NCBI RefSeq assembly: GCF_032062135.1
Contig: NC_092859.1
Span: forward strand, 124,830,230 to 124,894,229
From: Pyxicephalus adspersus
Taxonomy: Eukaryota > Chordata > Amphibia > Anura > Pyxicephalidae
Length of the DNA: 64,000 nucleotides
Direction: 5' to 3'
Shown here: piece after piece, positions 28,432 to 42,580 of the stretch
How positions within the stretch are numbered: the stretch's first letter is position 1
How the letters are laid out: each line of letters begins with the position of its first letter
Notes under the pieces: generated by a model
The model's input: only the letters and a program-made list of their open reading frames with translations
Told to the model about the DNA's origin: nothing
The model's database searches: none
Program-made: the position numbers and the translations under genes

Positions 28432-30110
28432 GATTTGGGTACTGGGCAAAAAGGAAGAACCAAAAGTAGTTCAGCTGCTCCACTGCTTTATACTGTCCAC
28501 CTATTCTGGCATATTTCAGTTTTCTGTTGCAGAATGACATGCTATGGAACTAGTTTGGTCCTAGGTATGTAGTTGATTCTTCTTCTCTGTTGATATAAAT
28601 GAGAAACAATAACACTGGAACGTTGTATTGTTGGTATGCAAAAGTAGATTTAATTGTCATGTGTGTCTCTGCATACAGATTGCAGGCATGCATAGTTATG
28701 CATCTCTGCTCAGTGATGGTATTTTGATGTTCATCTAATTCTTCGCGACAGAATCAAAGGAGGTGCTAGAAAACCATGGGACAGAAGGAAGTAAATGGAT
28801 AGTTAAGTATAATCCTTGTATAATCACATATATAAAACAAACTATCTGTGACAGAATTCGTCAGAATTGCGTTATCCAAATGAATAATCAAGAAATAACT
28901 GGTTGATAATGAGGTCCAGTTTGTCTCTTCAAATGTGATTACATCTGATGATGACTTCTAATCTGGAGTTATTATATGATTACCACTTAACCCCAGAATG
29001 ATCTGTTAGGTAATCAGATTAAGCATGTGGGGTATGATGACCTTACCTCTGCAGAGTCATCAAATAACACAATATGCTTGTGATTTGCAAGCTAATACTC
29101 AGCTAAGCCTCTCCCCTGCCAATCGTAATCGAGTGTTGACAGCCAGTGGGTTTTTCAGTTTGCCTTTTATTCTTGCTACCTAAAAAAAAATAACTAGTGA
29201 GATTACACGAAACACTGTGTAATTTTTTTCTAAATATTATTTTTAAAATAAAACGTCAGTTCTGTTAAATCATTTAATTATAAATCCTCAAATTGTAAAG
29301 TGTTATTTTACGAAAGTATCTTTGTTTTCTTTTACATCCACTTAGTGTTCTCAAAATCACTTAGCTACAGAGTTACAAAGAATCGAAGATAAATATATAA
29401 TCAAACCTAATACTACTATATATTATAATGAAATAATTACTTTAAAGCAGGAGTACGTGGCTAGTCATTGGACCACAGGACTATATAGTTTCTAACACTG
29501 TAAAAAGACCATGTTCGAAAGATTTTTATTTTTAAATTTATAGGAAAGGTAATTTATTTTAAGTGCTAACACTCTTTTAAAGCAATTGGTGCCAAAATTA
29601 CTAAAAAGTTGGGATTTTTTTTAAGATTGTTTTTGTTTAAGAATAAAGTAGACTACAGCTTTACAAACTATAGCAAAGACTCTAGGGACTCTGTGTTCTA
29701 GGGAGCTTTCTAGCCCATATAAGAAAACATAGTAGAACCCTTAATGCCTGCTTGCTGTGCATTAAGCTTAATTAATTAATGCTTATTTAAAAATGTACTA
29801 AAAACGGTAGGAACACTAGAACATCCAGGTCTGGTTCATTTCAACACTGAAGCTTGAAGCTTCTAAAGAAGTGACCACATCAAAAGTTGATACTGTTGAA
29901 AGTTTCTGTCTCTGAGTAAATCTCCAGTACACAGCCTTCTTAAGAGAGGGAGCAAAATGGAAATGTTGGGTTGTTTGAACTCTGCACATACCAGAATGTG
30001 AATTTTGTTCATTCATGCTGCTGTGAAAAAACATGTGAAGTAGATCCAATAGCCCCCTTGCTGGCTGCATATGACAATACATATTCTTAATATGTAAAAT
30101 TTTATATGTA

Positions 30111-30544
30111 CAGGTAGTCCCCGAGTTAAGGACATCCGACATACTGATGACTCCTAGATACCAATAGGGCTTCCCTGCTTGAGGGGGGGGGGGGCAGTTT
30201 GCATGACTTGTAGAAGAAATCTTTTGCTGTTCTGCAACTTCTTGTAACTCTTTAATGACCAAGACAAACTCTGCAGTTGTTTCTTTTTGAATATCAAAGC
30301 ACAGCTTGCTCCAGACGTTAATGAATGTCTAGGCTCTGTAAAAAAAAATTTTCTTGCTTTGTTTGTGATTAACTCAGAGTGAGGATTTTCTACAGTAACT
30401 GACACCATGCTGCCTAATATGTTGAGACAAACATCTGTCCTAAGTACATTTATTAAAATAATGTACCTGTTCCGACTTACATACAAATTCAACTTAGGAA
30501 CTAACCTACAGTGCCTAACTTGTATGTAACCCGAGGACTCTCTG
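30111..30544 (+). mobile_element. TA-flanked MITE, 434 bp
   Basis: Starts caggtagtccccgagttaag; the reverse complement of its right end starts cagagagtcctcgggttaca, giving imperfect inverted repeats of about 20 bp. TA lies directly outside both ends (30109-30110 and 30545-30546), as for Tc1/mariner-type insertion. It contains a (G)12 run near 30183. A half copy in the opposite orientation is at 49724-49976. Two long minus-strand frames partly overlap this element; they show no domain and are not genes. Confidence 0.7.
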
Positions 30545-33293
30545 TACTTGACAAAAATGTTTGAAGTGTTATTTAGGGGGTTGGCCATATTAAATAAAAT
30601 ATAGAACAAAATCACAATATATGTATATCACATTATTTTGTGATCTTCAACATGTTAAGATTTTAAAATGTAGTTAGAATGTGACTTCAAATAGGCCACA
30701 AATGATAGGGTCTAGATATGATAATAAAGTCTATATGGTACTGCCTTCTGCTTTTGGTAGTACCTGTTTTTTTCTGCCCCTCTTATATGCTCCTTGTTTT
30801 TTTTTTTATTTTATCTCATTGGGCACCCCTTCCAATCAACTGTGTTATATAGGGTATATAGAGTATTAGGGTTGACCTACGGATAGTTGTTGATTTTTAC
30901 CCTGACAGATTGCTCCTACTTGTAACGTGGCTCGCTTGTGTCTTATACCACCCACATTATCCCCACCATTTATATGTATTGTTTGTATTCTGCAGGTGAA
31001 TTATATTACATGAGGTCAGAAGTTCAGTTGGCAAAAGATACTGATATCCTTTTGTCAGTACCCATGTAAGCTACATCAGATCAAAAATAGCTTTGTTCCT
31101 TGATGTTTATCTATTCTTAACTATTTCTTCTTTTAACATAAATACTGAACAAATGTTTCCGATAGAAGAAAATGTCAAAGTCACCATTCATGCTGTATCG
31201 CTCAAAACCTCTGATACTGCCGTTTAGATGTCAGACTGTGACCTTTCAGATTAGTTAGCCCATAGTGTTCTAATGAGCTGGGCTGCACCATTTCAGTGTC
31301 TCAGGGTGATGAATTACTCCCAGCATGTTGTCACATGGATACTTCCAGACAGTCTCGAAGAATGTTGGCTATGCCATGGTACATCGTGACAAACAGAGCC
31401 ATGCTACCAGGCTAGTCCATTGTCACATTTAATGGGTATAGAGCCTTGTCATTGAACTGATCTAAAATGCATTAATCACTTTAACTCCTACTCTATCAAT
31501 AAAGACATGAGCTGTCACAGATTTTTTACTTTCGGCACAGCTCCAACTTCATTATCAAATTTTTCAATAAAGGTTTGCATAACAGCCATACTTTGGCTCC
31601 ATCTCTGCAGCGTATGATGCCATAAAACATCTCTGTTTTAAAAGCCTGTTCAAGATGCTAAATGTATTCTAAAAAAAAAGTTTTGGCAAAATGGGCAGGA
31701 CCTCCTGAGCCACTGGAGGGGGCCTTTGGTACTGTAACTACATACAGTCAATTATTCAGACTTTTCCAGTGGGCATCATTTTATAACATTGCATTATGTT
31801 GCACAAGGATGCTGTTTATTTGCTAGTGTCCTCAAAGACAAAATATCTGAAACTTGTTCATCATGCTTTTTTTCTGTTTTAGAGACTTGATTTAATAATC
31901 CATTTAAGCATATTGCATTTTCAATGCTAGGCTCTGGGTAGATTGGCAAAATCTGCTGTGTTAACAGTCTTTGTTCTGTTTTTCTTTGTCATCACCTTAA
32001 TTGCTTGGTGGAAAGGACGTCTCTAATAAAATACATACTGACCTTTTGCATATGAAGTAGCCGGTCTCATTCTCATATATTTTAACTTGGTTGGCACTAA
32101 AAGTTGATTTTCCTTCCATAGGAAATTACAGGTTTATCCCCATTTTACACTAGCTAGCAGCTTTACCTCCACTGCGGAGACAAAGGGGTTAATTTATTAA
32201 AGGTGTAGAAACTGTTTATAATAAGTGTTCTGAGCCTAGAAAGTTAGTTTTAGCTATGTTCACTTCAACCAATCTTTTTTTTTTGCAAAATCTTTTTTGT
32301 CATTATTTTTCTTTAATGTGATGTGATTGTGTTTGTTTTTCTTTTTTAAAGTGAAGACCGTATGCAGTAGTGACCAAACACAACTGCTCATCACATTGCA
32401 CATACCGTGGGCCATTTGCTTGCATTCGAAAAAAAAATGGTCGGTGGTTCGTTAGCAGCCTAAACAGAATGAACTTCTTTCATGTATTGCATGGTATAAC
32501 CTGGAATAATGTCTTTTAAAATAGAGCAAAGGAGTGCAGTAGTCTAAAATAACCATCAGTGTGTTTTTTTCAAATTAATATGATCAAATAGTTCAGTCAT
32601 CAATTTTTTTCTTGATGGATACCGTTAAAGACTGTTATTGAGTAAAATAGTGTATACTGATAACTGCATGTAGACTTAGCTGTTCATCAAATGTTTGTTT
32701 TTTATTGGTCAGCTTAGTTTGCATATATATTCAAAGAAAAAAAAAGATGAAGTGTATCATTACATGTAGAAAAAGGCATAAAGTAACCAGAATGCAGTAG
32801 TTTTTGTGACAGTTCCACCCCCAAATCAGGAAATCTTACCTGGGTGTAGCCACGTGGTAGTATCAGAACCAAATGATAGAGGGCATAGAAGTGAATCGGA
32901 GAAAAAAAAAAAAGGGGGATATCAACTTGATGTATAAGATAAAACAAATAGAATTAAAACAAATAGAAAAAAAATCCTATGATTTTCTATAGATGTTCTG
33001 TTGTTAGCTATCCATTAAAAAAAAATGTATACATTTTTACAATTTATAAATAAAATATATGTTCTCTATAAATGTTGTTTTCAGTCTAACCAATTCCAAA
33101 TCATGCTGCCGTTTGGAGTTGATTTTAATAGAACCAAATAACACTGTTGTTCAAGCTTTTCAAAGTAGTTCTTATTTCATAGCAGCCAGCCGCTGCACAC
33201 TGTGTACATTAGCAAAAGGCTCAAACTGACTGTTACTGATATACACATCAGGCTGTACTGTTAGGGTTCACAGTTGTAAATTTTCCCCACTAA

Positions 33294-33456
33294 AGCTACG
33301 TACACACTTCCATTTATTATCGTTTGTAAACGAACGACGAACGATCCTGCATGATATCTGCGAACGATCATATAGCACCGATCCTGTACATACAGATAAC
33401 GACACGATCGTTCAAAGATATTGTACACACGTATATATTACACACAGTATATATGA

Positions 33457-33489
<33 letters not shown>

Positions 33490-33756
33490 CACTCACATAC
33501 ACAATACAGCCTGTATCGATCAAATGTTCTTTCATCGCACATGCTCAGAACATGCACGATCACTGAACGACCGTACACACGATAGATGGTCAACGATCGT
33601 CGTCCAATCCGATCCGCCGGTCCGGTCGTACATTTCCAACGACTATCCTCGTTCGTCGGCGTCGTTGGTTACTTTTTTTACAAACGATTTTTGGCCAATC
33701 GGACGTTCGTGCGTCGTTCATTTCCAACGATAAAAATTGGACGTGTGTACGCAGCT
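33294..33756. mobile_element. Harbinger-like MITE, 463 bp
   Basis: The left end agctacgtacacactt and the reverse complement of the right end agctgcgtacacacgt are inverted repeats. TAA flanks both sides (33291-33293 and 33757-33759), which fits the TWA target of PIF/Harbinger. The interior is rich in cgttcgt/acgatcg words, making it CpG-rich and self-complementary. It contains a (TA)n run at 33449-33486. Confidence 0.65.
33449..33486. repeat. (TA)n microsatellite inside the MITE
   Basis: About 13 TA units with gaatat and tgtata interruptions. Confidence 0.9.
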
Positions 33757-36338
33757 TAAGTGGTTGACAAGGTAAGCTTAGATTTATTACCCAAAATCCA
33801 CATTGGGCTACACAGACCTCAAACTAAACAGGGAAAATTTGATAAACTCTACCTAATAGGACTGGTGATGTAATGATTCCTTCTTTCTGGCAAAGAGGGT
33901 ATGGGGACATATTAGGCTATCCATTGGGGGGGCTGTATTATTAAGAGTTCAGAATCCCTTCTTAGAATTCCTGCTCTTAATTGTAATCATAAATGAATAT
34001 GTCATAGTACTTAATTAACAAATAGTACAGTTGCCAGATGTCTCTATGTTCCTCTAAAAGAACAGTCTGGGCTATTCAACATCAACCGAGCATGTGTGCC
34101 TAGTTTACTTTGATCATTTAATTTTATATTCATATCCTGACCACACAGAGTGTTATTGACTGGTTACAAATGGTGCAAAATATACATGATTTCTGAAAAT
34201 AATATGTCAAATAGCTTATTGGAGTAGAACACCCCTGCCATTCATTTAGTTTAATGTCAGATTGCAAGAGGTGTAAGGTTTTGTAATGTATGTTTGTCAT
34301 AGTTGTCATAATATAACATTATAATATTTTAAAACATTGTATTAAATACTATATATTTTTAGCCATGACAAAACCTATAGGTAAACCTGCAAATGCTCCA
34401 GTTTATGTACTTAATGTAATACTGTCTGTCCTCCTACAACCTGATTCCTAAGCATCTGTAAGAGACAAATATTTAAAACAATTATCTACAAATTAACCAG
34501 AAATGTTTAATGGTTTCTTTTGTTTCAGGATAAATATTGTGTATAGTAAACAAAAAACAAAGTAATTACCACCTCCTTTTCTCATTATTCTGGTCTGCCT
34601 GTGCTGTAGGAGAGATATATTCCCAAACCAATCGCTGCAAGCCATTTACAGTCTCCAAAAAAAGCCTGATGATACAAAATGTCAGAACTAAGATTGTTGC
34701 AAAAACCACCAATCAAAATCAAAACTATTGTGGAAATTTGAATGTTATTCGTTATTAGTAATGCATTAAGCAGAAAGAAGATGTTACACTGTATAAACTT
34801 TAATAAGTACACCCCCAGTAATACTTGTATCCCCTGTAAACCTTGCTCTGGATTGCAGAGAACTCAGATTAAGTATTTTTAGTACAGTTGCATTGTTAAC
34901 TGGATAGCCAGGGATGGGGGCATTCAATGAACTACATGAGGGGCTACATGACTGTGGGAGGAATCAATGATTGGGGGAGTTATTACATTTAAGGGTTTAG
35001 CACGAGGCTGAGGTTGTACCTGATCAGGGTACTGGTATGGGGAGGGGGATCAAGTAATGGAAGAAGTTTCAGGGGTCGTAACTATTGGGGTTTCTGGTAA
35101 TTGATTCTGAAAGGTTCAGAAGTTTTCTTCTTGGATGGGTTACTGTAATATTTGTGTCAGCAGGTGTTCGTTTTAAGGAGGGGAAGTAGGAAACTCATGC
35201 CACCAATCATATTAAATGTAAAAGTTTTGGAATGGGAAAGTGTTCTAATATGTATTGCTCTGTTGTTAGATCTATATAGTGGAAAAATGTTAAAGTCTTT
35301 TGGATACCTGATAATCACAGTTTTTGCTGAGGTATATTATTCATAAATAAATGTGGTTTTAAAATATTGTTATGTTTCCTTTTGTAGCATTAGCAACACT
35401 ACCACAGGATTTGTGCAGGAACTAAAAGTATAATTAGTTTACATAGTGTTCATTTCAGAAACATAGTTACAAAAACATTATTGTGTGTTCCCAGGGTAAT
35501 AAATCCTAATTCTTTCCTGATGTTGTTGAATATTGGGAGACAATATCATAAATAAATTAGAAAGTTTTATCCTCCATAGAATATGTGTGACTGAAATAAA
35601 AAAAGGAAAACCAATACTTGTTAACCAAAATAACAGTTGTGAAGCTTTCTGCACAGCCTAACTGTTTTAAGGGGCATACTCATAAAATTCCTCAGTACAT
35701 TCACCATATTAACCTACTACATCTTTGCTGCTGTTCCCATTTGCCATATGTATATATTATCCTGAAGTAACATTCAATAGTACCGTAGGCGGTAAAAGTA
35801 GCTTTTATGTCTTGTACCTACCATATCCTGTCTGTGCCCAGTTGGTTAGTGGGATCAGGTTTATAAATTAAAAATAGAAGAGGCCCTTAAATATATTACC
35901 CTTAAACTATAAAAGTGAAATGTGACATTAATTACTAAAAACAAAACACTCTTTCTCTAATTGTTCTAATTACCAATGACACCAGGAATGAAAGTAATGT
36001 ATCAAACGCTCTCCCAGCTGCTCCCATTCTCCTATATGGGAGCAGTTGGAAAACATTTTGTGCAATTGTTTGCATGCTTATATTTCTGGTTGCCCTTGAG
36101 CAGCAAGTTGCTTCCGTTGATCTAAATCTGGAGGCATTCCAATGGCAGTGAGCTACAGCTGAATACAGTTGTTGCTAGGGGACTGGAAATGGTTTGTTAT
36201 TCCTTTTGGTGCAGATAAATGCACTGCAACAACGCTCAACCCCATAACAAAGCATTGGTTAAACACTGTGGTTGACTCTAAAACCTGCTTCAGGGAGTAG
36301 AAAGGGGCACTCAGGAGCCCCCAAACCACACAGTTTAA

Positions 36339-36608
36339 AGCTACGTACACACATCCAATGGTTCTCGCCCGATAATCGTCTTGGGGCCGATATCAGACAA
36401 GAGTCTGGCATGTGTACAACGTCCATCGTCCAAACGACCGTCCTGGCCGATCAACGGACGATGGACGACGAACGATCCTAATGCAAGGGAAGGGGGAGAG
36501 TGCACAGCAGGGTGCTGCTCCGTCATTCTCCCCCTCCCCTCACTTAAAGCAGAACGGTGCAAATCGTGAAAGATCCTTTCCAACGACAGTAATTGCATGC
36601 GTGTCAGC
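36339..36608. mobile_element. Degraded copy of the Harbinger-like MITE
   Basis: Begins agctacgtacacacatcc after TAA, identical over 14 bases to the element at 33294. It shares acgaacgatcct and tttccaacga blocks. The right end (gcatgcgtgtcagcag) is a decayed version of the inverted terminus, so the boundary is approximate. The middle differs and includes a purine-rich/pyrimidine-rich pair (gggaagggggaga, ctccccctcccctc). Confidence 0.55.
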
Positions 36609-36726
36609 AGAAGGCCAAAAGGAGAATTTCCTCATGTTAGAAAGATATCTATCACATCCTGTTGAGTCCATGTTGAGTCCATAGAAGTGGAAATTAGGAA
36701 AAGATTCTCTAATGGGATGGCTATCA

Positions 36727-36747
36727 TTTTTTTTTTTTTTTTTACCC
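36727..36747. repeat. Poly-T tract
   Basis: Uninterrupted T run of about 20 followed by accctcccc. Confidence 0.85.
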
Positions 36748-38540
36748 TCCCCTACTTTTCCAGGCTAATGCATACTTTTTCAAAAATACACATTTTTGCA
36801 TATGAAAGGGATTTTTCGCACCATACATTTTTGAAGTTATTCCATGAACCTCTACAATGATTCTGCCTTCAAGAGGTTAACTAACTGGCCTCTGTAACTT
36901 TAGCACATATTTCAAGATTACCAAATATTAACTGTTTGATTTATTTACAGCCTTTTTTTTGCTGCAAAAACCTTTGATTTATATTTATTTCTTCTATATT
37001 TCATAATGACGACTCATCATATAGCTTCATCCAGGCTCAGAACATAATTGTTAAGGGTTGATTGTTTTTTCTTGTGGTATAGGATTAAATATGGGAAAAT
37101 GTAGCCGCCAAACATTATGTAATTTATTACATGTGACTTTATGTTCACCATAACTCTGTAGATCCCCTATATTAAGTTATGATTTTGGATGAGGTGCGAA
37201 TCACTTTTTTCCATGTTACATCTTTGAAAAAACTCTTTTTAAAATATGATACTTGCTTTTACTGACCTTCTGACCTATTGAGAACTCTTTTCCTCTCTGT
37301 TATATTTAGCAGTCACTGGGTTCTATAATCGGAGGTCAAAATCTACTTTATAGCTGTGTGAAACTTGAACAAAGGTTTTGTTAAAAAGTTTTGCCAGGTA
37401 GAATTAATAAAATATGTTTCTAAAGAGAACGATGAGACAACAAAGTCAAACTTGATTTGATCTCGAGAATTAGTAATCCCATATGGATAACTAACGTGAG
37501 CTGAAGTCTGACAATAGACGAGACACAGATGTGTTTCTATTATTTAAAAAAAAGTTTATAACACGTTTATTGTAAAAGCTTAATAATTCCTGGAGGTGCA
37601 CTTTTACAATGAATTATTATGGGACGCTGAAATTTTTCCCAGAGAAACATTAAAGAAAACTTGTTAGTTAGATTAGGAACAGACCATTTTCTTTTACAAT
37701 TATTTCAGCTATAAAGCAAATGTACAGCAGTTGTGTTCTGTGGATGATGTTAGGGTCTTTGAATTCTACATGTACCATATTTGTGATTCAACAATTGTTC
37801 AAAGGCACTAAGAATTGTCCTTTGCATAGTAGTAAAAGATCCAATTCTAATTTTGTTAGTTTACCACGTGGTGCTGTGGCTGCTTGGCTTCTGTACATGA
37901 TTTTGCATAGTGGTACACCAGTGTTGTTCATCTTTTGCAATAATTGGGTAAGGCTTTTCTTCTCTTCTCCAAAGCTGCCTCACTGAAGACTAACTGGTGG
38001 GGACAAAAAAAGCAGAGGCAGCTGTTCAGAAAATACAGATTCACAGAAAACACGAAGCAGCACCAAATCTTTAAATCATGTGAGACTAGTAGCTAGATAA
38101 CTTTACACTGCAAATATACAGCCACAAGGGTTTGCGTATAGAACACGCTCTGCAATTTTTCAGAAGTCCAGGAGAAAAGGTAAATCCTTTAAGGTAATGC
38201 TCAGGCACAGTGAACATTTCCAGATGTTCCCTGTAAAATATCAAATATTTCACTTGAACTCTTTTAGCTTAGAGTTTGTTTACCTTTTTACTCCTGGCTG
38301 CTATCTTTCTAGTAGAAATGATCTTTGTGGTTTCCAATACCACCACCACTGTACATCTTGGGTTTATTTGTTCTGAATGCTCAGGACCTTCATATTTGTT
38401 GTCATCCAATATGATATTGCTTTTCTCACCTGAATAGTGTAAACCCTCTGTTCTGAGCATTGAGTCCAGAACATCTGCTGCTTAGTCCCTTTGTCCTATC
38501 TGGTGTATGTTGTTTTTGTTTTAAAGTTGATTATCCTGAT

Positions 38541-38590
38541 CATCTATTATTATTATTAATATTATTATTATTATTATTATTATTATTAGT
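38541..38590. repeat. (TTA)n microsatellite
   Basis: About 16 near-perfect ATT/TTA units at the 3' end of the L2 fragment. Confidence 0.9.
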
Positions 38591-39115
38591 TCTGTTTTAT
38601 CATTATTGAGTTTCAGAAATCAGTCAGACATCCATGATGATATGACTGACAGGCAGCATGAGACCTTATCCAGGACTGAAGGAAACAGGTCAGATGTGAA
38701 AAGATAGATTTGAGTGTCATCAGCATACAGATGGTACTGTAAGCCAAATGAGCATATGAAACTACCGAGAGAGGAGGTGTACAGAGAAAAGAGAACTGCT
38801 CCAGGGACTGACCCTTGGGGAAAACCAACAGGGAGGAGAATTGCAGAGGAGGAATTACCATTGAAAGAAACTTGAAAGGAGCGGTCAGACAGATAGGAAG
38901 GAAACCAAGAGAGAACAGTGTCACTGATCAAAGATCAACGAGAAGGAGCAGGGAAAAGTTGCCTTGAGACTTGGCTATGATGAGGTCATTGGCCACTTTA
39001 GTAAGGGCTGTTTCAGTGGAATGGGCAGCTCAAAAGCCAGATTGTAGAGGGTCAAGGAGAGAGTTGGTGCTCAAGTAATCAGTGAGTCTTTTATAGACAA
39101 AGCAGGGTATAAATA
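38541..39115 (-). pseudogene. L2-type LINE fragment with reverse-transcriptase motif, internally deleted
   Basis: On the minus strand from about 39110 downward it reads DSLIT, STNSLLDPLQSGF, STETALTKVANDLI and [13 protein letters not shown]. It then jumps to [39 protein letters not shown] and [17 protein letters not shown] is the catalytic box of non-LTR reverse transcriptase, and the surrounding words are those of the L2/CR1 group. The segment normally lying between LLLLVDL and SDTVLSW is missing, with an in-frame stop and a frame change there. The low-coordinate end finishes in a (TTA)n run, meaning TAA units on the element's own strand, as for L2 tails. It is 5'-truncated and inactive. Confidence 0.85.
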
Positions 39116-42100
39116 TTGTATCTTTTAACCCTGCTAATGGAAATGATATCTCTGGCCCATGGCTTCTTTAATAAATCTGTTAATATTATTACTAGAATGA
39201 TGGAAGATCCCACTTTTATGTTCCAATTGTCGATCCACCCTATTTATTTTTTCTCCCCACCATTACCATTTTTTGTATGTTGTACAAATGGTTTGATTTA
39301 TTCCCCTATATATTTATTCCCCTATTATATATAAGTGAAAAACTTGTATACCCTTTTTTGAAAATCATTATAAAATTATTGAAACCGAAAAAGCCTTCCA
39401 CCCCTGATACACACATATGAAAACGGAAACTTTTGGCTTCACATATTTATGTATTTGCTTTCCACAATTTCATCTTTTAAATCTTACAAAAAAATGACTC
39501 GTATTGTGTTTGTGTACCCTAAACATTTGTAATTACCACCCCTGTAAACTTTCAAAATTTGTGCTTTATTTTGTTTTTATTGTGAGCTACAGTAGCTGTA
39601 TATCAGATCAAATCATAAGCTTTTTATTCAGTAGAACAGGCCTTAAATGAGTTCCAGCTTTTAAACTGGCAGTGGGGCTAAAACTGTGTGCACAAACTTT
39701 CCTTAACATTTCAGAAAGCAGCATAAAAGCTGAAGGATACCAAACAATTGCCTAAACAGTCTAAAAAATATATCCAGTTAAAATTGCTGGGTTGTATAAG
39801 TTCACATAAGAAGGCTATTCACTTTAATCAGGTCAGTTGTTCTTAGTGCACACACTTGCATGTGTTTGGATGGAAATGATTTGTTGCTGGTCAAACCCTT
39901 TATTTTTACTATGACAGCTTTCCGACTGAGTAATGAGGAATGAAAGGTTTCCTTCCAGCTGTTCCCTTTCATAGCATAGGTCAGTGCAGGCCATGGTGCG
40001 AATTGCTGGTTTGTCAAAACATATATCATATTATAACAGATTTCCAGACAGCACAAATTACTTCCCCACATTCAGGGGTTTTGGAAAGATACATCTTTTA
40101 TATTATTACAAGGTTTAACTGTACGGTATCTGTCAAACTCAAGAGCTTGGGATACAATAGAAAAGTGTAACAGAGGCTAAGGTTTAATAGGTACAGGCAT
40201 TCATGCCTACTTTTCTTCATGTTTTATTATAAACTTTCATGGCTCACTAGAACTTCACTCCATGCAGAACTGCCACCCAGGGCTTTATATTTATTCAATT
40301 CTCATAAATATTCCAAAAGTGATAAATGTCTTATATTAGTAATTGGCAATCCCATGCTCTTTAACTTAACTATTATTGTCTATGTATCTGCTTCTAGAAC
40401 ATTGGGTGGGCTCAGGTTTTTGCTTGACTCTTAGGGTTTGAATTACTAAAGAAATCTAGGCCGTTCACATAGCAAAGTGAATTATTCCCTTGCAAGACAT
40501 ATTTCACTTAACTGACTAAATAAGATGAAGCCCTGCTGACTTCTGCCATCCAGTCCAGTTCATAAATAAACAAATTTATGTTTTATTTATTTATTTAAGA
40601 TTTTCTTCTCATTCATTCAGCTAATTGAATTATCCTTGAGTGATAATTCACTTTGGTAAGTGAAGAGCCAAAATCTATTTAGTAATTCACACCCATTGAG
40701 TATTGGAAGCCTTTTAATGTCACTAAGTTTGTAAGATAAGGGACTTAAACTACTGAAAGTTTTTTTTTGCCTAGACATATAGAGGATTCATCTTACTGTA
40801 AAGATGGCACATTCCTTAACAGATTCGGCCATTCAAAGGTATAACCAAATCTGGCATACCTGGATAATTCATATACAAAAGTGATAGAAGCACACATATA
40901 GGAAAAACCAACCATACACAACATGTGCTCCATATAACCACATCTAACACACTAAACTTTTGACTTCTGTGTAATTTTTTGTGTGTGGCAGTTTGGTGAT
41001 ATATGTAACCTGACATACGTATCTTTGCAGATCTAACAAAACTTCTTGTGCTTTGTAAATACTACACATGAAGAAATATTTAGGATGGGCATATACCAGT
41101 GAATTTGAATGTGAAACTTTTGCTGCTATTCCAGAAGGGGATACTTTATTTTTTTGATACAGTGAAATTGATTTATTAATATAAAAATATTAATATATAA
41201 ATAAAATTTCAATGACTTTTGGAAAGGTTTAGAGTTAAGTAAACCTTGAGCACCCCTTACTTGGAAAAAAATTGTTAGCCACAGCTGCTAGGCAAATATG
41301 ACATCAAGAAGGAAAAAACACTTTCAAACTTGTGGACTTGGTGTGGATCTGCAAGCCAGTGGTCTCTTATTTAGTAATACATTTTTAAAATACCAATCTT
41401 CATCTATTTCTGAAAGCATGGTATTGTTTGAACCCCCACAGTATGTATCATAAATGCTTAGGGAAATCTTGACAATTATGATACAGACAGACTTTAGTGT
41501 ATAACAAATGGCTAATAATGTTGGGATCAATATTGTGTATACCATCCAGGCCTAACATTAGTGAAAAAAAAATGGGAACATGTATTTATTGTTTCCTTAA
41601 CACAGCACGGCACAACACAGCAAGTTAATTATTGCAGCACTATACACACAAAAGTAGAATACCAAATTAAATTTCTCTAGACATACTGTAATTGTGTTGG
41701 GCAGTGGGGATTAGATTGCTTACAGCAATTGTATAGCTTTGGCCATAGTACATTTCCTGTGAAGATCACTCAGAGAAAAGGAAAAGCTACTTTGTATGCA
41801 TTTGGTAGTTGTTTTGTATTAAATTCACTTTGCATTTTCAGATACATCCCACTGTTCATATATTTTTTCTGGGAAGATTAAAAAAAGGAACTTTCTCTTT
41901 GACAATAGTTGATGTTTGAAAATGTATTTGCAAAGGGAGCCTCATGGCCATCCTTGGTACTGTGTTGCAGTCTGATATTGAACATCTTATTTCTGCGTGG
42001 TCCTAAAAAAAACTGATGGTGAATAATGAGTTATCATAATTGTATTAGTATCTGCCTCGGTAAAGTCTGTTACATCTTTTAAAAATCAGTTGCCTACAGC

Positions 42101-42179
42101 CAAATTTTGCAGCTTCTGATGCACACTGTAAGAAGCTGTCATTGTGTAGTGAAACCAGAGTAAGCAATTTCAAGACATA

Positions 42180-42540
42180 CCGTGTTTCCCCGATGATAAG
42201 GTAGGGCCATCAAATAAGACAGCCCCCCCTTTTTAGGTAAAAAAGAAAAATAAGCCCCCCCCCCGCAAATAAGCCACCCACCGATTACTTACCTGTATCG
42301 CGTGGTGCGGTGGGTGACTCCGTGTGTGGTTCCTCCGTGCGTCCTCTTCATGAAGAGGAAGTGACAGGACTGAAGTGACTCCGCCCACGCAAACACACGT
42401 GACTCCGCCCACGCAAAAACAATAACTGTGTACTGTAGTCTTCTTCATGGGTAAATAAGGCATCCCCCTGAAAATAAGCCCTAGAGCATATTTTGGCCTT
42501 CACAAAAAAATAAGACAGTGTCTTATCATCGGGGAAACGG
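42180..42540 (+). mobile_element. TA-flanked MITE, 361 bp
   Basis: The left end ccgtgtttccccgatgataa and the reverse complement of the right end ccgtttccccgatgataaga are inverted repeats differing by a 2-base gap. TA lies outside both ends (42178-42179, 42541-42542). The interior carries a palindrome cctcttcatgaagagg (42343-42358) and a tandem pair of tgactccgcccacgcaaa. Its last 117 bases are almost identical to 47319-47436. The minus-strand frame across it is not a gene. Confidence 0.75.
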
Positions 42541-42580
42541 TACCAGAGAGGATCAACAATTTTACAAGACTGAAGTAGAC

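Noticed and set aside
29816..30615. Two overlapping minus-strand open frames of about 150 codons
   Set aside because: They overlap the TA-flanked MITE, have no domain-like sequence, and one spans a G-run that codes for prolines. They are most likely chance frames.
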